Source of the DNA: Apostichopus japonicus
Taxonomy: Eukaryota > Echinodermata > Holothuroidea > Aspidochirotida > Stichopodidae
Reading direction: 5' to 3'
Length of the DNA stretch: 64,000 bases
NCBI RefSeq assembly: GCF_037975245.1
Contig: NC_092561.1
Span: 1,092,501 to 1,156,500 of the forward strand
Each line of letters opens with the position of its first letter. Position 1 is the first letter of the stretch. Shown here piece by piece: positions 1-14,000 of the stretch. Under the pieces are notes generated by a model that did no database searches, was not told the origin of the DNA, and was given only the letters and a program-made list of their open reading frames with translations. The translations under genes were made by a program, and so were the position numbers.

Positions 1-299
1 TAAGGAATAAAACATTGCAAAGGTTCTGCTGTTTTATTCATGAGCAAACATAATCAAATATGAAAACAGACTGAACTACTGAAGTCTCGTGACATAAACC
101 AGATCCATGCACGTGCTGTTGATCAAGTTGAGTTTTAACTTTATCATCAGAGTTTTGAAAAAAGAAAGGAAAAAAAAATAAAAAAATATTGTTCAGGAAC
201 TTCTTTGAGTCCTGTACTAACAAAGAACGAAGTTGTAGTTTGGAGAAGAAGACAAAATCTGTATATAATATATATATATATATAAATAAATATATAAAT

Positions 300-670
300 G
301 AAAGTCTGTTCAAAGTATCTCTTTCGAGATCCGGCTTTAGGAATCACAAATGATTTTCAAGTAGGTTAACATCATGTTTGATCTCTAGAGTACGGCAAAA
401 TATGTCACCAAAACAGAACTAGTATTGTTAGATAAAGGTGTCAAACACCTACAGTGAAATTACAACCTTCCTTACCGGTTTTGAACCACTGGGCATACAA
501 TCAGCGTCCATGGCCTAGTTGGTTAGGGTGAAGGCGTACCAAGCGGGAGGCCCGGGTTCGAATCCCAGTGTAGGCTGGAAATTTTTCACTGTTCTGGATT
601 TTCCTTCTCATTACGTTTTCATTTATATATTCATTTGCCTTTGTCGTTTACCTCCATTCCATTAACATAT
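300..670 (+). mobile_element. tRNA-derived repeat family A, full-length copy
   Basis: Begins AAAGTCTGTTCAAAG and matches the dimer at 57.8-58.2 kb along its length. It contains A-box-like TGGCCTAGTTGG (511-522) and B box GGTTCGAATCC (555-565), then a tail GTTCTGGATTTTCC and a (TA)n run. The monomer is about 365 bp. Confidence 0.8.
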
Positions 671-680
671 ATATATGTAT

Positions 681-2345
681 ATATATATATATATATATAT
701 CCAAAAGAGAAAAAGGAAAAAAAATGATACTTTTATTTCCAACTAAATTGCTTAAAACTTTATATCAGTAACAAAATATTTTGAGCGTTATATATATCTA
801 TATATACCTGTATATGCCTACTGAGTTCAATTCTCTAGATAGTTCAACCTAGATACAGAAGTTCACCCTGTAGACAGTTCTGACTAAACTTTAATGCATC
901 TTAGATTTTGTTTCTTATGTATATTTAACTCTACATTAGGCATGCTTACTAAATCTTCCTTGTTTCATGAAAATATGTAATTTACTAAAGCATTGTGTTG
1001 CACACAGACATAAGCCTGCACATGTTACGATATCAAGTCCAGGAAATTGCTTTCCTGATTGGAATATTAAAAAAAAGGAACTACAGACGTGTCTCAACAT
1101 GCAAAGGATTATGGGTAGTAATCCCATCCACTTTTATCATCACTCAATAGGATATGAGTCATTTAGGGAGGATATTGCACAACAATAGAAACTTCACAAA
1201 AAACCAAGTACTACAGTCCTGCAACTGATTAGTCGCTCATGGCAACAGATCAGCAAAATTGCGTTTGGTCTACTCACCCTGTAACAAAAACAACCAAACT
1301 TGATGGTTCTGGTATACATAAACAAATGAAGATGCTAACCTGTCTCCTCTCCACATATGCACAATCCTTAGATCAACCACAAACTTCAATCACATATAGT
1401 ATTGTACTACCGCTATCTTTACCACTACTGACCTACAGTATGACCTTCCATTTCCTAATATATGACGTCAACAAAGGCATACTTACTGTTAATTTGCATT
1501 TACAGCCCATTCTACTAATCAGAAGTCATGTGACACAAAGTTTTCAAACTTTGTTCTCAGCTGAAAATCAAACCAACTCATACAACAAGTTGGATCCACA
1601 CATCAGGTATAAATTCACTTAGCCAATGGTAACCATTTTCCTAAGAATCTTAATTGAATTATCTGTACACATACAGTGTACTGTCCTCCTCCAAGTCCAA
1701 CCTACTGCAGGCCAATTACCCCGTACATGTCCTATTTTCAATGGTTTATTGTGAGCACACACTATACATGACTTGCTATATAATATCTGACCATGCAGGA
1801 ATTGTTTCATTGTGCTGTACTTTTTTGTGGTCAAATTAGTTTTCTTCATCTAACCCATCATTCATTGAGCAGGAGATGTTTGTTCATATGATTCCGAAAC
1901 AAGTCTAGACTTGTTTCTTGAATCAATGTCTCCTATCAGATTGAGAAGGGTACTTCAATTATGGAATTTCTTTTACTCCCACTCAAAAGGAATGAAGGGT
2001 CACTGTGGATATTTCGTAAATCTCTTCCCAGAGATAAACTTAATTATATTTATTTTGTTTAACAATGTTTTGCAAGATTTCTCAAGATGAGTAAGAATGG
2101 AACACTGACAAGGCATGAAGGGGGGGGGGTGGGGGAACACACATACCTGAATAACCTGATATTGTTTTAATTAGCAAATTCCAGTGCCTGGTAGATTTGA
2201 TTTAATTTGTGATAACAATAGGAAGGTGGAGCCAATAACAGCCACACTACATGTAAAGTAATGTATACTGGATAGTTATCGCTTATAAAACTATGTCACA
2301 TTCCACTTTCTAAAGCAGTTTTTGTGGCACTACTGTATACAGATA
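681..2345. other. No gene seen
   Basis: Low-GC sequence with no ORF that shows a domain or splice context. A G tract lies near 2120. Confidence 0.45.
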
Positions 2346-5300
2346 TCAAGAAATATTCATGGAACACACAGGAAGTCCATTATCACCAGTAACATCATCC
2401 TCACCAAGGTTGGGAGTGGGACTGAGGTCAGGAAAATCTTGGTTTTCTTTATCAGAGGTGGCACTCTCCGGGCTTGTTAGAACAACTGACTGTCTTGACA
2501 GATATGTAGTTCCCATTATAATGATGAAGGGTCTATAGGGCTTTTAGGAGCAAACTTTTTTGGCAGACTCCTTGCGGACCCCTTAGCCCTCCTCACCGAT
2601 CCTACTTTGGAATCTGTATAGAGGATTCTTTGCCCATTTTCAGACAACTAGATACTGCGAAGCATTGACCACCATTGGGCTGACATGGCCGTGACATGGA
2701 GAGCTATGAACCCAATCATTACCATTAACATTGCATCTAGTAATATACACAAGTAATGATACTGTGATGATACAGACCGATGCGGTAGAACTGCTTACAT
2801 AAACTTACCAATATTATGCAGAACATACCATTTTTTGGGGATCACCTGTACATTTATGGGTTTTAGTGGTTCTTTACATGCTATAATGAAGACTTTCAAG
2901 AACAAGTCTAAAGATGACTTCATGCACATTTACTAGTACTGTACTTGAATTACTAGTTGTTATTATGTAATCTATTATATATTTATTCATATATTCATTA
3001 TGAATATTCATGATAATCATATAGATTATACTTTTAAAGCCCGCCCTCCAAAGAAAGACGATTGCATACATTTCTTGCACCACTTGTCAATTGTCTAGCT
3101 TGGTCTTCAGTTATACACTACAGATCACAACAAAGTTTGCAAAGGAAATCCTTCACGAATAGATCCCAGCAATATAGTCTTTATGATTTGGTTAATAACA
3201 CAAATACAAGGCTGCTTTTTCAGCTCACCTTGAAACGACCCTGTACAGAATATACAACTGAGATTACTGCTGTACAGTATGTATGCACTTCAATGAATAT
3301 TCATTTTTATTGACCAATGCCACTGGAATATCTGATGTATTCATGCAAACCACCTTGTTTCAATCCTCTGTTAATTGGACCAAACTGCAAATCAAGCCAT
3401 ACTGTGTATGGTGGACTTGAATTTCCATTCTGCACCCCATGGAAAGAGGACAAATTATATTGATAACTCGTTATGCATGGTAATAAATTCACCACAGAAG
3501 TCAATCTAGCCATGCACTCACACACTGCAACACTGGGAATTCCCCCTCTACCAGGGTAGGCAGCCCTTGATATATTGAGCAATTACCACACACACACATA
3601 TGTCAGAGTGGTTAATTACAGTACTTCTATGATCAGAGATACATTGCAGAATCAATCTTGCCTCATGCACTATGAAACTATGATGCATAGTGCTAAGGTT
3701 GACATGTTAAGGATACAGTACGCTAGATCTAGAAATCCAAATTCCTTTCACTAAGGTCGGTCTTCCCCTCCCCTTCCTTTCCCTCCACCCACTTTTTGAT
3801 ATACGTTATACCAAGTTTTGTTAATCTTTAAAGTCTTAACCAACTGCAAGTTTGAAACCGAAGTACTCTAATTGGTTTCAAACTGAGAGGAAAGTGAAAG
3901 GGCACACAATGAGAGATCATTTGTGGTTTAGGGGTCAATAAAGGTCACAGAACGGTATGTGTGGAATGCAGCCTGATATGGAACACAGACAGATGAGAGC
4001 TGTCATAGAGAGAAAGGCATATTTAGTAGCAGAAAGTCATTGTTGTAGGGTGACAAGTGCTTGTTCTTGGGGAAGATCAGAGTGCAAAAAAGGAAGGGGG
4101 GGGAGGAGAACAAAAAAGGGCAGATTACATGTTTTTCAAACGAACAATGTGTATTGTTTGCAATATTCTCACCTGACACCGCAAGATTCCTTTTAGTCAT
4201 CTATGGCCCTTAAGACCTATCAGTGCAATGCCCATTGATATGAACAATTAACATTGTGAATATATTCTGTATGGTCGCTAGGGTAAATTCAAACAAATTA
4301 GCTAATATTGTAAACATACTAGTATTGTGTAAATACTGCAAACAAACACAAATTTCTGAGACTGATGACCGCTCGTAACATTACTTTAACCACCAACTAT
4401 CATCATCTTTGAGCTGGCAAATATCAAAAGGAAATGTTGATGGTTTGTGACGGATGTATAGATGCAAAGGGTTGGGGGGGGGGGGAAAGATCCAAAGAAA
4501 ATGCACACTTTGTGTTCCTGGGAATGCATTTTCCTTGGGAATACTATTTAAAGGTACAGTATGTCTAACTGCAATAACAAGATGATCTTTACTAAGGAGT
4601 TCTTGATTGTTACATTTAAATTTGATATAGCATTGGATGGAAGGATGGGGCAGGAGGGTGGGGGAGGTACATCAGCCTACTAATTGCCAATGGTAATATA
4701 GTCACTTTTTTGTTGCACTGATGCGCTGTTACATTATACTTATTCTTCTGTGGTAGTCATTGTATTGAATCTTACTTTCTCGGTTGGGAATAAAACCAAC
4801 ATGTGACTGGTTTTGAGAACATATTTTCTTCCAATCTTAAGCAGCATTTGCTGTGACATCACTCAGACAAACTAGTTTATCTTCTACCATATCTGATGAC
4901 GGAGGAATTAAAAGGGTGATGTTAACCAGAATTTTAGTCTTGATATGTCATAGCCCAAGAAAACTGAATGATTTGAGCGCTAGTTATGCTTTTAAAGTTA
5001 TTCTTATTTTCAGGATATTCACCTTTAAAATATGCTGAATCTCTGAAATGCCCCTTTAAAGATCTGTTGGCTCCAATTATAGCACGCCATAGCTAGGAAA
5101 GTTTTGTGATTACGTAATCGACCTGCCACGGTCGTAAATCAACCTCAGGCTGTACAATTAGCCTGCACAGCTTCTTAACACCAATAGGCTCTTTGTGTAA
5201 ACACTGTGTGGAATTTTCATGTCTACAGTATAGTTTATCATACAGCATTCACACAAAGATGTGGCAGGGGTTGCAGGCTAATTGGTAAAAAGAGGTCATT

Positions 5301-6694
5301 TTACAACCAAGGCAGGTTAAACTCAAGCATGCTACAGTTGGGGTCTATACAGTAGACCTTTAAGGATAAAGCGATGATAATGTCTGGTCCATGCTGCAGC
5401 ACTTTTTATTGGTGTAAAAAGTTTGCATCTACTCTAGCACTTAGAAGGCTATGAACTTTGCCTCTTATAAAATACTAAATATGGATCTGTGTAAAACCTC
5501 TGCTATGCAGCTTTGAACAGTTTATTTAGCAATTTGCCAATTTTGCATAGCAGTTTGAGATGTGATACCGGATAAATTATTCACTGCTGCAGGCCTAAAC
5601 GTTAATTATGTTCATCGATTGTTTAACAAAATATGATGTCTCATACCCAACCATGTTTTTTGAACTTCCTAAACAAAGAATCCTTGGATGACATTCAATG
5701 TAGATTTGTCCTTGACAAATCTGTAATATATTTATACATGTCAACATGTCATTTGATGCCATACATGTCTCATATGTTTTCCCATTGGGTATTGTGTCAT
5801 GGTCCAGTCACTTTGTCTGATGAACCTTACTTACAAGTTTAAACATTAAAATACCATTGACTCAAACATAAAATGGGTTATACAATAGATCTGTTCTGCT
5901 AGCAGTGTGTTGTGACTGGTGTAACAAGTTATCAAACATTAATTCTGTTGTGACTAACGTCATACTGCAAAGCTGACAAGGTAAGGACAGTCTGCTCTTA
6001 CCAGCCAGATCTGACATTTTGATTTATTACCACTCACCCAAACAGGTATATCTTTGTCGGTCTTGTCCTTCCCTCCTACAGACGACCCATCCTCTCCCTT
6101 ACGATCTTTAGGAGACTTGAGCATGCTGGGGGGAGAAGAAGGGTACAATATTTCTGTTTTTGTTTTTTAAATATACTTTAGGAGGACCTTAAAAACGTGA
6201 TGATACTTGGCCATGTCATTGATTTGCCTAGTTTTTGATATCTTGTTCAATATATCACCTGTTATGAAGAAGCCAATGTAAACTTAAAATCCCTAAATTG
6301 GAGTCCAATTGTCTAAACAAAGTTTATAATTACACCTCCTACTTCAATTGACTGTCTCTTTAACGGAAGGTAGTTTGTTGGATTGTGAGATGCTTCTAAC
6401 TTTTAGCAAATTGTAAACAGAAACATTTCTCTAGCGTTATTGCAACCGACATAACAATCACTGCAGTTTTGTAGATTTTCATTCTTATGTTTAATCTTCC
6501 GAGTACATGGCAAGAAACTCTCAAACTATGACATTGTACATGACATTACAAAATAACTTCCTGAGATATAAATCAGCAATGACATTGTACATGACATTAC
6601 AAAATAACTTCATTAGATATATATCAGCAAATATGAATATTCATACTTACGTTATATCATGCCGATGACCGACACATCCCATTGGCGACATCAT
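2346..6694 (-). CDS. Unrecognised small three-exon candidate gene
   Basis: Three exon-like blocks fit together in phase. Exon A (6694-6651) starts at a double ATG; an in-frame TAG precedes it in the same exon, and it ends at a GTAAGT donor in phase 2. Exon B (6125-6038) follows a CCCCCAG acceptor, encodes a charged Lys/Asp/Ser/Gly-rich stretch with KSPKDRKGEDG and DKTDKDIPVW, and ends in phase 0 at GTGAGT. Exon C (2489-2346) follows an acceptor ending GACAG, encodes an acidic Ser/Pro-rich tail with TSPESATSDKENQ, and ends in TGA. Joined directly they give 91 aa, hydrophilic, with no membrane segment or recognisable domain. Further exons may lie in the 3.5-kb gap between B and C. I do not recognise the protein. 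The phase agreement and the composition are the only support. Confidence 0.4.
5060..5359. mobile_element. MITE family M1, copy 1 (TTAA-flanked, long TIRs)
   Basis: A 300-bp block flanked on both sides by TTAA (5056-5059 and 5360-5363). Its two ends are imperfect inverted repeats: the left reads AGATCTGTTGGCTCC, the right in reverse complement AGGTCTACTGTATAGACC. Related copies lie at 7151-7502 and 63802-64000. TTAA target duplication is typical of piggyBac- and Kolobok-type elements. No transposase ORF is present, so it is non-autonomous. It sits in the long intron of the candidate gene at 2.3-6.7 kb. Confidence 0.8.
6528..6629. repeat. Tandem duplication, 51-bp unit x2
   Basis: Two adjacent 51-bp units beginning ATGACATTGTACATGACATT differ at only a few bases. 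They lie just downstream of the first-exon donor of the small candidate gene (6651). Confidence 0.85.
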
Positions 6695-7150
6695 TTTTTC
6701 CTACCTGAGAAAATATTTGAGAAGAATGTTTTTGTGGATAAAATTAATGAAACCAGAGCACAATGAAGAAATGGCAAGGTAGATCAAGGTCACCCAATTG
6801 TTTCCAAATCACAAAAATATCCAAATTGCTACATTTAAAATGTTTAACATAAATAATTTCCTGAAGGCCGAGACCATCCAAATTAAATTTGCAGCTGCCA
6901 TTGTGTAACGTACGTTCAAATTGCAAACAGTTTGGCCAAAATTCTGTAACCTGGGTGGCAGAGAATGTGACAGAGTGGCAGAGAATAGGTGACACAAATG
7001 CCTTCCTCAAATTTGAACAGTGTCTCACAGCAAAATGGTGCAACATTGTGTCTTATATGGATTAATTATCATAAGAAACAAATCCTGTTTCCTGTATTAG
7101 AATTAACCAGATCCACAGACATCAAATGCACACTCACTCACCATCATTAA

Positions 7151-7502
7151 AGATCTGCTTTATTGGCTCCAATTATAGCACGCTATAGCTAGGAAAGTTT
7201 TGTGATTACGTAATCGACCTGTGTGACGGTCGTACATCAACCTCAGGCTGAACAATTAGCCTGCACAGCTTTTTAACACCATACGGCACTTTGTGTAAAC
7301 ATTGAAAATATGTTCATGTCTACAGTGTTGTTGATCATACAGCGTTCACACAAAGACCCTTATACAAGAAAAATATATATGGCAGACGTTGTAGGCTAAT
7401 TGGTAAAAAGAGGTCATTTTATGACCAAGGCAGACCAATTACGCAATCTCAAGAAACTTTTTCATGATACTGTGTTATCGTTGGGGTCTATACAGCACAC
7501 CT
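7151..7502. mobile_element. MITE family M1, copy 2 (foldback, about 120-bp TIRs)
   Basis: A 352-bp relative of copy 1. Its left 120 bases align imperfectly along their length with the reverse complement of its right 120 bases: shared islands include CAATTAGCCT, GTAAT, ACCTC and the terminal GTCTGCTGTATAG type. It is preceded by TTAA (7147-7150) and followed by ATAA, probably a decayed TTAA. No ORF. Confidence 0.85.
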
Positions 7503-10435
7503 ATAAGCTACATATTCAACTTGATCATACAGTGCAGCCTAGTAATAATGTTAGAGAACTGTAACAAATTAGTTTGGGCTTAGCTTAATTCAACAAGGAT
7601 GCTTAGTAGTTTACTTTCAAGATCACCATCAAACGTTCTAAGGCTACATGAGGTTCAATGGAAAGAGGTAAAGAAAGTTTTGGCACAGAGAATCGGTGAC
7701 CTCTGGATTTTTCGTATACATATGTTTTCCAAGTAAGTTTTCTGTTTGTTCATTTCTTTACTAAACTAACTGAACTCCATGCTAGGGGAGTACTTAGAAG
7801 TTAGAGCTTACTTTTACTGCACTAAATGCACCCACCAACCCGTCATGTGGCTGTCAGTGCTTCTTCTTAAATTTGGTCTAGCCCAAGTACAAGTTTGTAT
7901 ATTACAACTTAGTTGGTTGCTATGACCCTTGCCAACAAATATGGGTCTACATAGTACAAATACTGTAGCAAGTTCAACAAGCCTGCTGCATACTATTGAT
8001 TTTCAAACTAGCATTTCCTTTCAAGCTTGATAGTGATACACGAAACAGTACATGCATTGCGAACGTGCTGCTTGTCACTCAGGCTGCACCACTAGTCTAG
8101 CACTGCAGTACTCCAGTAGTATACTTACTACTACTAGTAATTGTAGAACTACAATATGTTGTACCCACATCTATGTCATGAGAGTCAACGTGGTAGACCA
8201 ACACCGACCCTCCCGTGCAACAGATAAAGAACGAAACATACGTACCAGATTTACACTGAAATCTCCTGTCGACATATCTTTTATTTTCAACCTGCATTTC
8301 AAAGCTTCTAAAGCTCACTAGCTCGCAGACATTACAAACAGACAAACAGATTGACCTTCTATCACACTCGGGTAGCTGTGCTTCGCGATGGCAAGTTTCG
8401 ACATGTTTTCACGTGCCCAGACTAGACAGGTCTTAGTGTAGTACGCGCGTAGGCGGCGCAGTTTCCATACATTCACATGTACTATATATACTGGTGACTG
8501 AAACTAAGGAATCTCACATTTAGAGAGATTTCCTGAGGAAAGTTAAACATACCCTCTTTGAGGTCCCCATCTTTCTTCGTGGGCTTTATTTAAACGGCGA
8601 AAAGAAGATTACGAACAAGTCCCTTTCCTCTACATCCCTCAAAGTGAAGTTATGGAATTTTTGTAGCTACAAAGGGAACAAAGTTCGAGTTGTTCATTGA
8701 TGACTGTAGCAGGTACGGTCGTGTCTGTACTCGTAGCGCGCCAATAATACGGCACACAATGGATTTATACGGTTAGTTTGTAGTATGTCCGAAGTTAACA
8801 GGGAAACCCCCTTGATCTTGGCGGGCAGAATGTGCAAATGTGCGGCTGTCTTACTGCGTATGGTAACAAGAGCTAATTGCCAATTAAAATGTCGGAAAGA
8901 TATGAACTTTCTCTACCGTGTAATTATTTTGTCCTGAGAGTTTAACTTCTAACACATTTAGTTGCGAAATATTTGTTAGTGCGACATGGTTCTCATACAT
9001 GAAAGATAAAGTGAACTATTAGTATTTCTCCTCGCAAACTAGGAAGCGTTGGTCATAACTTTTGCCCGGGAGTCTAATATGAATAATAGATTTCAGGTCT
9101 ATTTACTACTTATATGAAAGCGTAGGCCGAAGTTTGGCAACCCAACAGTTAGAGCTTGGTTGACTCAAAGAAGCTAATTTGACTGTTCAATGAATGCTTT
9201 GATCAAATGCCTAAGTTGGCCACATATGTACTGAAATGGGTACATTGTTCTTGGTGTATGGAAGAATGAACTTGTTTCCGGAGTAGATAAGTTTAAATTT
9301 TAGACCACGACAGTGAAGTCCTTGTAGCCAACAGATTCCAAAATATATCCAGAAATCAACTAGTATATTTATAACAAATTTAACCTAGGTTCATTATTCC
9401 AATTTAAACTATCCAAAATCTTGTAAATTCATAGTACTGTAGGCTACTAAGCGGTTCCGTTCATCAAACATTGTTGTGAAATACAGTACAATGTGTCCAA
9501 GGTATATTGAAGTGTCTTAGGTGAATACCTGCAAGGTAGAATGAAGTTGACAAAACTACAGGGAGGTGTTATGCCCTCAATATTGATAAAGTGTATATGG
9601 TGTTCAGTACATTTTGTAATGTTTGAAGTACTTTATGTTGAAGATTGCCACTTTTTTCCCCACAAATATAAGCTGACCACATAAATTTTTAACATCTTTT
9701 TATTGGCAACCCTAAAAAGGGTCGAGACCCACAGTACTTTTTGTACCAGGGCAATTGGGTCATTAATACTCTTTATCGAAAGGCATGACATGACCTTTTG
9801 TTGGTTAATCCAAAGCAGGTGAAATAATTTCAATCAAATAGCCAGATTTATGCAAGCAATGCTGCCATAGAGATAAAACAAACAAGCTATCCCAAAGTAC
9901 AATCAATTGCAACTATGAGAATATTAGTAAAATTGACCAGAAACCTCTTGCGATAACAAAAGAAATGTTAATTTACATAACATTATGAAAAAAATTCGTC
10001 TCGACATTAGGGTTTGGATAAATACCAAGCAAGTAATTCATGGTGACAGTGCGCTTTTTGTTTGAATTAGCATCTCCCCATGATAATCATTATGAAAGCT
10101 GCATAATTTTGCAGCAACTTAATCCGTTGTAGTGAAATAATAGTGTTGAGGAGAGAATAAATCATACATTTTAAATATGTGATTGTTCCTTTACTTTTTG
10201 TTTTGTCTCATGGCTCTCGGTATAGGCATAGTAGCCTACCATGATAACTCCATCCACAGCAAATTTCACAAATCATCTCATTGGTGCAGTGTAAAAGCAT
10301 GCATCACCACCAGTCTCTGTACAAAGATAACTACAAAATCTTTCATGTTTGCTAAGTATGCTCTAAGATTCAATAACAATGCAGTAGAGATCAAGAAAAT
10401 GGGAAAGAAAATCAAATTGATCAAAAACGTCCAGC

Positions 10436-10441
10436 TTTATT
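10436..10441 (-). terminator. Candidate poly(A) signal of CCDC34
   Basis: AATAAA on the minus strand, 640 bases past the CCDC34 stop codon. It was the only canonical hexamer I noticed between there and the stop. Use is inferred. Confidence 0.35.
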
Positions 10442-11076
10442 AATCAGGACAAAGAATGCTTAAAAACAACTGTTTACATACATGTCTGCCAACTACAAAA
10501 TTATTGCAATTTCTTTGAAATATTTCCTGAGGCAGGGTTAGGATCAATGGGTGGAAGAAGAAGAAAATCTGTAGGTGAAGCTTTGGTAAGTTACGATCAT
10601 GTTGAGAATTCCAAATGACTGAACAAACCCATAAATTACATCAACTAAATTGTCATAGAAACGTTGATAATCCACTGCAAATTTAGTTAATTTTACTCAC
10701 AGATAATTTGAAAATCACCTTTAGAAGTCTCTTTAACAATGCAATCAATATCATGAAAGCAGCAACATTTAAAAGAAATTCTAGTCTTGATAATGCTACA
10801 GTTCATAATTGCTTTCATTTTCCATCTAAATGCTAGCTTATATCATACAGATCCTTTCAAGCAGCTGAAGAGAAGAAAGAAGAAATAAACAAGGGGAAAA
10901 ACAAGGAAAAAGGAAAGAAAAACAACAGAAATTTGCTTCCCCAACTGTTGGAGAATCTATTGAATTGCTCTACTTCTTTCCCTACACCTCCCCTTTCTCT
11001 TACTCATCTTCAAATCTGAATATTTGTGCTAACAAAGGTTTTATCGATCATAAATTATACTCCTCTGTTGTGAATA

Positions 11077-14000
11077 TTACCTAGGTCTACCCCATTTCTT
11101 AAAAGTGTCATTATTCGATCTATCTTTGAAGAGTAACGGCGGAGACTGAATGATTTCATTCTCTCTCTTCTTGCTGATTTTCCTTTTTGTCGAAGACCCA
11201 GAAGATTTGCCTGGTTTTGAAGCTGCTGGGATTTCGTTTGGCATCCATGGGACAGGGTTGTAGTACGATGAAGCAGAATGGAGATTACCTCTGAGATTTC
11301 CTAAAATAGCAACACAAAAAGAACATCACTATCATATTGCATATTCACTCGGACACTTTTTGTTGTTTCTCAGACACTAGATATATTATTTATTCAACTT
11401 GTATAAATGCTTCAACTATCATAAAGAAAACAAAAACCATGGTGACATCATTCACTTTGCTGTTCTCCAACAGAAGCTTTAAAAAAAGTCATAGAAATTT
11501 GAAAAATTCATGTCTTCACCATACAATATGCGATGAGAAAGTGGTCAATTTCAAATGTACCTAACAGGGTACCAAACCTTTGGCTTATTAATATATAGGA
11601 TAAATGAACAATAAATGTCATGTAGATTTCACTTCAACTAATAGGCCGCTGAAATATTTAGGGCCTGCCTATCATCCCTGGTATTGTTAAATAATGACTA
11701 GGTAGAATTTTAGTTTTAATATGTCATTTATACTAAAAAAGATAAATATGAGGAGTAGTATGTTTCTATACCTATGCTTATTTTGAAGACGCTTTTAAAT
11801 TATGCTTTATCTCTGGTATGCTTCTTCAAGGCTACCTTGATGATGATGATGTTAGGATTAATGAGTGACTAATAACCATTTAAATGAATTTAATTTGATT
11901 TAATTATCAACATGTTTTATAATTGCTTCATTATTTGAAACGTTATAATTAACTCATCATTAGTAATCAAGCAAATGGCCTACAAGCTACAATATATTGT
12001 AATGGGAGTTGAGCATTTGGAAAGTTTATCAACATCAATTTCAAATCGAGAAGCAGCTAAAACAGATGGATTGAAGCTTATGCTTGCTAATCTTTGATGA
12101 CTACAGTCCTTACAAACTCAACATATATATGTTGTTCCGTTGTTTTATTCACATTACTGCGCCCATTTTTTATGTATTTTTTATTTTTATATTCTTTATT
12201 GTGGTTTATAACCCTGTCTTATATCATTTATTACTTTTATTGCTGTTGTTATTACTTTTAGGTTTCTTTTAAGTTTGGTAATTTTATATTCCAGGTATTG
12301 GTTCTTTTGTACAGTGCTCTTGAGCATGTTTTATTTCATGATAACAGCACTTTAATATTTGTTATTTTTTATATTATTTACTGTATAAACAAATTTAAAC
12401 CAGAGGTGCTAATATGTTATAAGATTTACATATTTGATTCAGATGAAGACACTATTGTTATACAGATCTACATACTTTTACAGATTTTTCCCTTTTTTCA
12501 ACCTCTTAGAAAACATTTTTTGTATTTGTAACATCTTTAATGATAAACTAGAATGTTGTATTAATTGGATTAAAAAATACAATCCACGTAAATTAACTTA
12601 TAACTAAAAGTAAGAGTCGAATTACACTGACAAATTTAAAGACAAAACAAACTTAAAGGAGGCAAACAAAAGACTGAGGAAACAGACCACATTTAAACAA
12701 CAACAAAATATTTCCACAGCCTGACAATCTTTTTCACTATCATATACGTTATTTGTGTGATATTGCATATATTGTGTAGAATCATTCTCCGATAAGATTT
12801 CCTTCGATAACACACAAAGCACACTTCTTATTATAGTTATTTGCTGTTGAACAATGGTGCTCTGACGTACATGGTCAGGCTTGATGATTCTAAGTATTGT
12901 ATCGGTTAAGTCTGACTTTGTCTTTGACATGATCACAATCTAAAATTTGTCAGTAACTGTCATACCTTACAAGGGTGAAATCCCATGATGCAGGAGTAAT
13001 CAAGTTATTTATTGTTACTGTCATGGTACAATAGTCTGTTGGACAATTGTTCATAATCCTAATGTGTCCCTCACAAAGGCTCACAATCAATGTCCAAATT
13101 CCTCAGGGTGCATCTTGCTTTAGACAGACTTGTTTGATTTAAACCAACTGGGATTTCCATTGCATGCCTTTTCTGGTAAAAGTAAGCTTGCCGCGAGGGG
13201 GGGGGGGGGTGAGGTGAGTCGAGGCGAGAAACTTAATGTATTACTATAGGGCTCCTCTGGGCAGCAATTTGAAAAGTCTGTAAGGCTTCAGACTGAAGCT
13301 ACTTCAAGTTTTTTGTTGAAGTTGTTTTCATTGTTAATTCTGCTGATTATATTAAAGTTACTGTTTCTATGGAGTATTGCAGGTGCTCTCAAAATGTTAC
13401 AATCCTTTCTGTGCAATTTTTGCTGCAGTTTATCATTTTGCTGCAAAATGATAAGTTAATTACATTCTGATGCCAGTTAATCAGGTTGTTGCAAAAAGTT
13501 GAATTGACAAGATTAATTGTTATGACTGATCGATTATATCATTTTGCTGCAGAATGTTCAATTCCTCATGTGAAAACTTCCAAAATTTTGGATCAGTACT
13601 TTTTATTTGAAACGAAACTTAACTAATCAAGCTTACGAATAAAATTATTTTGGGATTTCAACATCGATTAGAATCACATGTCAAGGTTAACTCGAACAAG
13701 TTTCTTCCGGAGGGATGATTTTTGCTTTTCATAATTTAAACTAACCTGTATCGTAGAAGCTACCCGTTGCTGGTTTTGGTTTATTTTTGGCTTGTTTTTT
13801 CCATTTCTTAAACGCTTCATCAGCTTTCTCTTGCCTCATCCTCTCTTCTAATGCTGTCCTCTGTTTTTCCTCCTGGGCTTTTTCTCTTAACTTCTTCTCC
13901 TCTTCTTTCTTCTTGCAAAGCCATTCTTGCCTCTTGGTCTGCCAAAAGAACATGAAATACAGTCAAAGCTCATCATTGGTTTGAATAAAAGAGGAAAAAC

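Larger units (their letters stand above)
6705..11076. other. Intergenic region with MITE, CG-rich patch and CCDC34 3' UTR
   Basis: No convincing coding sequence was seen. It contains MITE copy 2. A patch at roughly 8380-8760 is richer in CG dinucleotides than its surroundings and could be the promoter of the minus-strand gene at 6.7 kb. The CCDC34 3' UTR lies at the right: after its stop at 11077 the minus strand carries AATAAA at 10441-10436, a possible poly(A) signal. Confidence 0.5.

Noticed and set aside
511..575. Functional tRNA gene
   Set aside because: A and B boxes are present, but the acceptor stem does not pair and the anticodon loop differs between copies. It is part of a dispersed repeat.
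1239..1622. 127-codon plus ORF
   Set aside because: No recognisable domain, splice context or biased composition. Likely chance.
12622..12936. 104-codon minus ORF in CCDC34 intron 3
   Set aside because: CCDC34 exons 3 and 4 join perfectly without it. No domain recognised.
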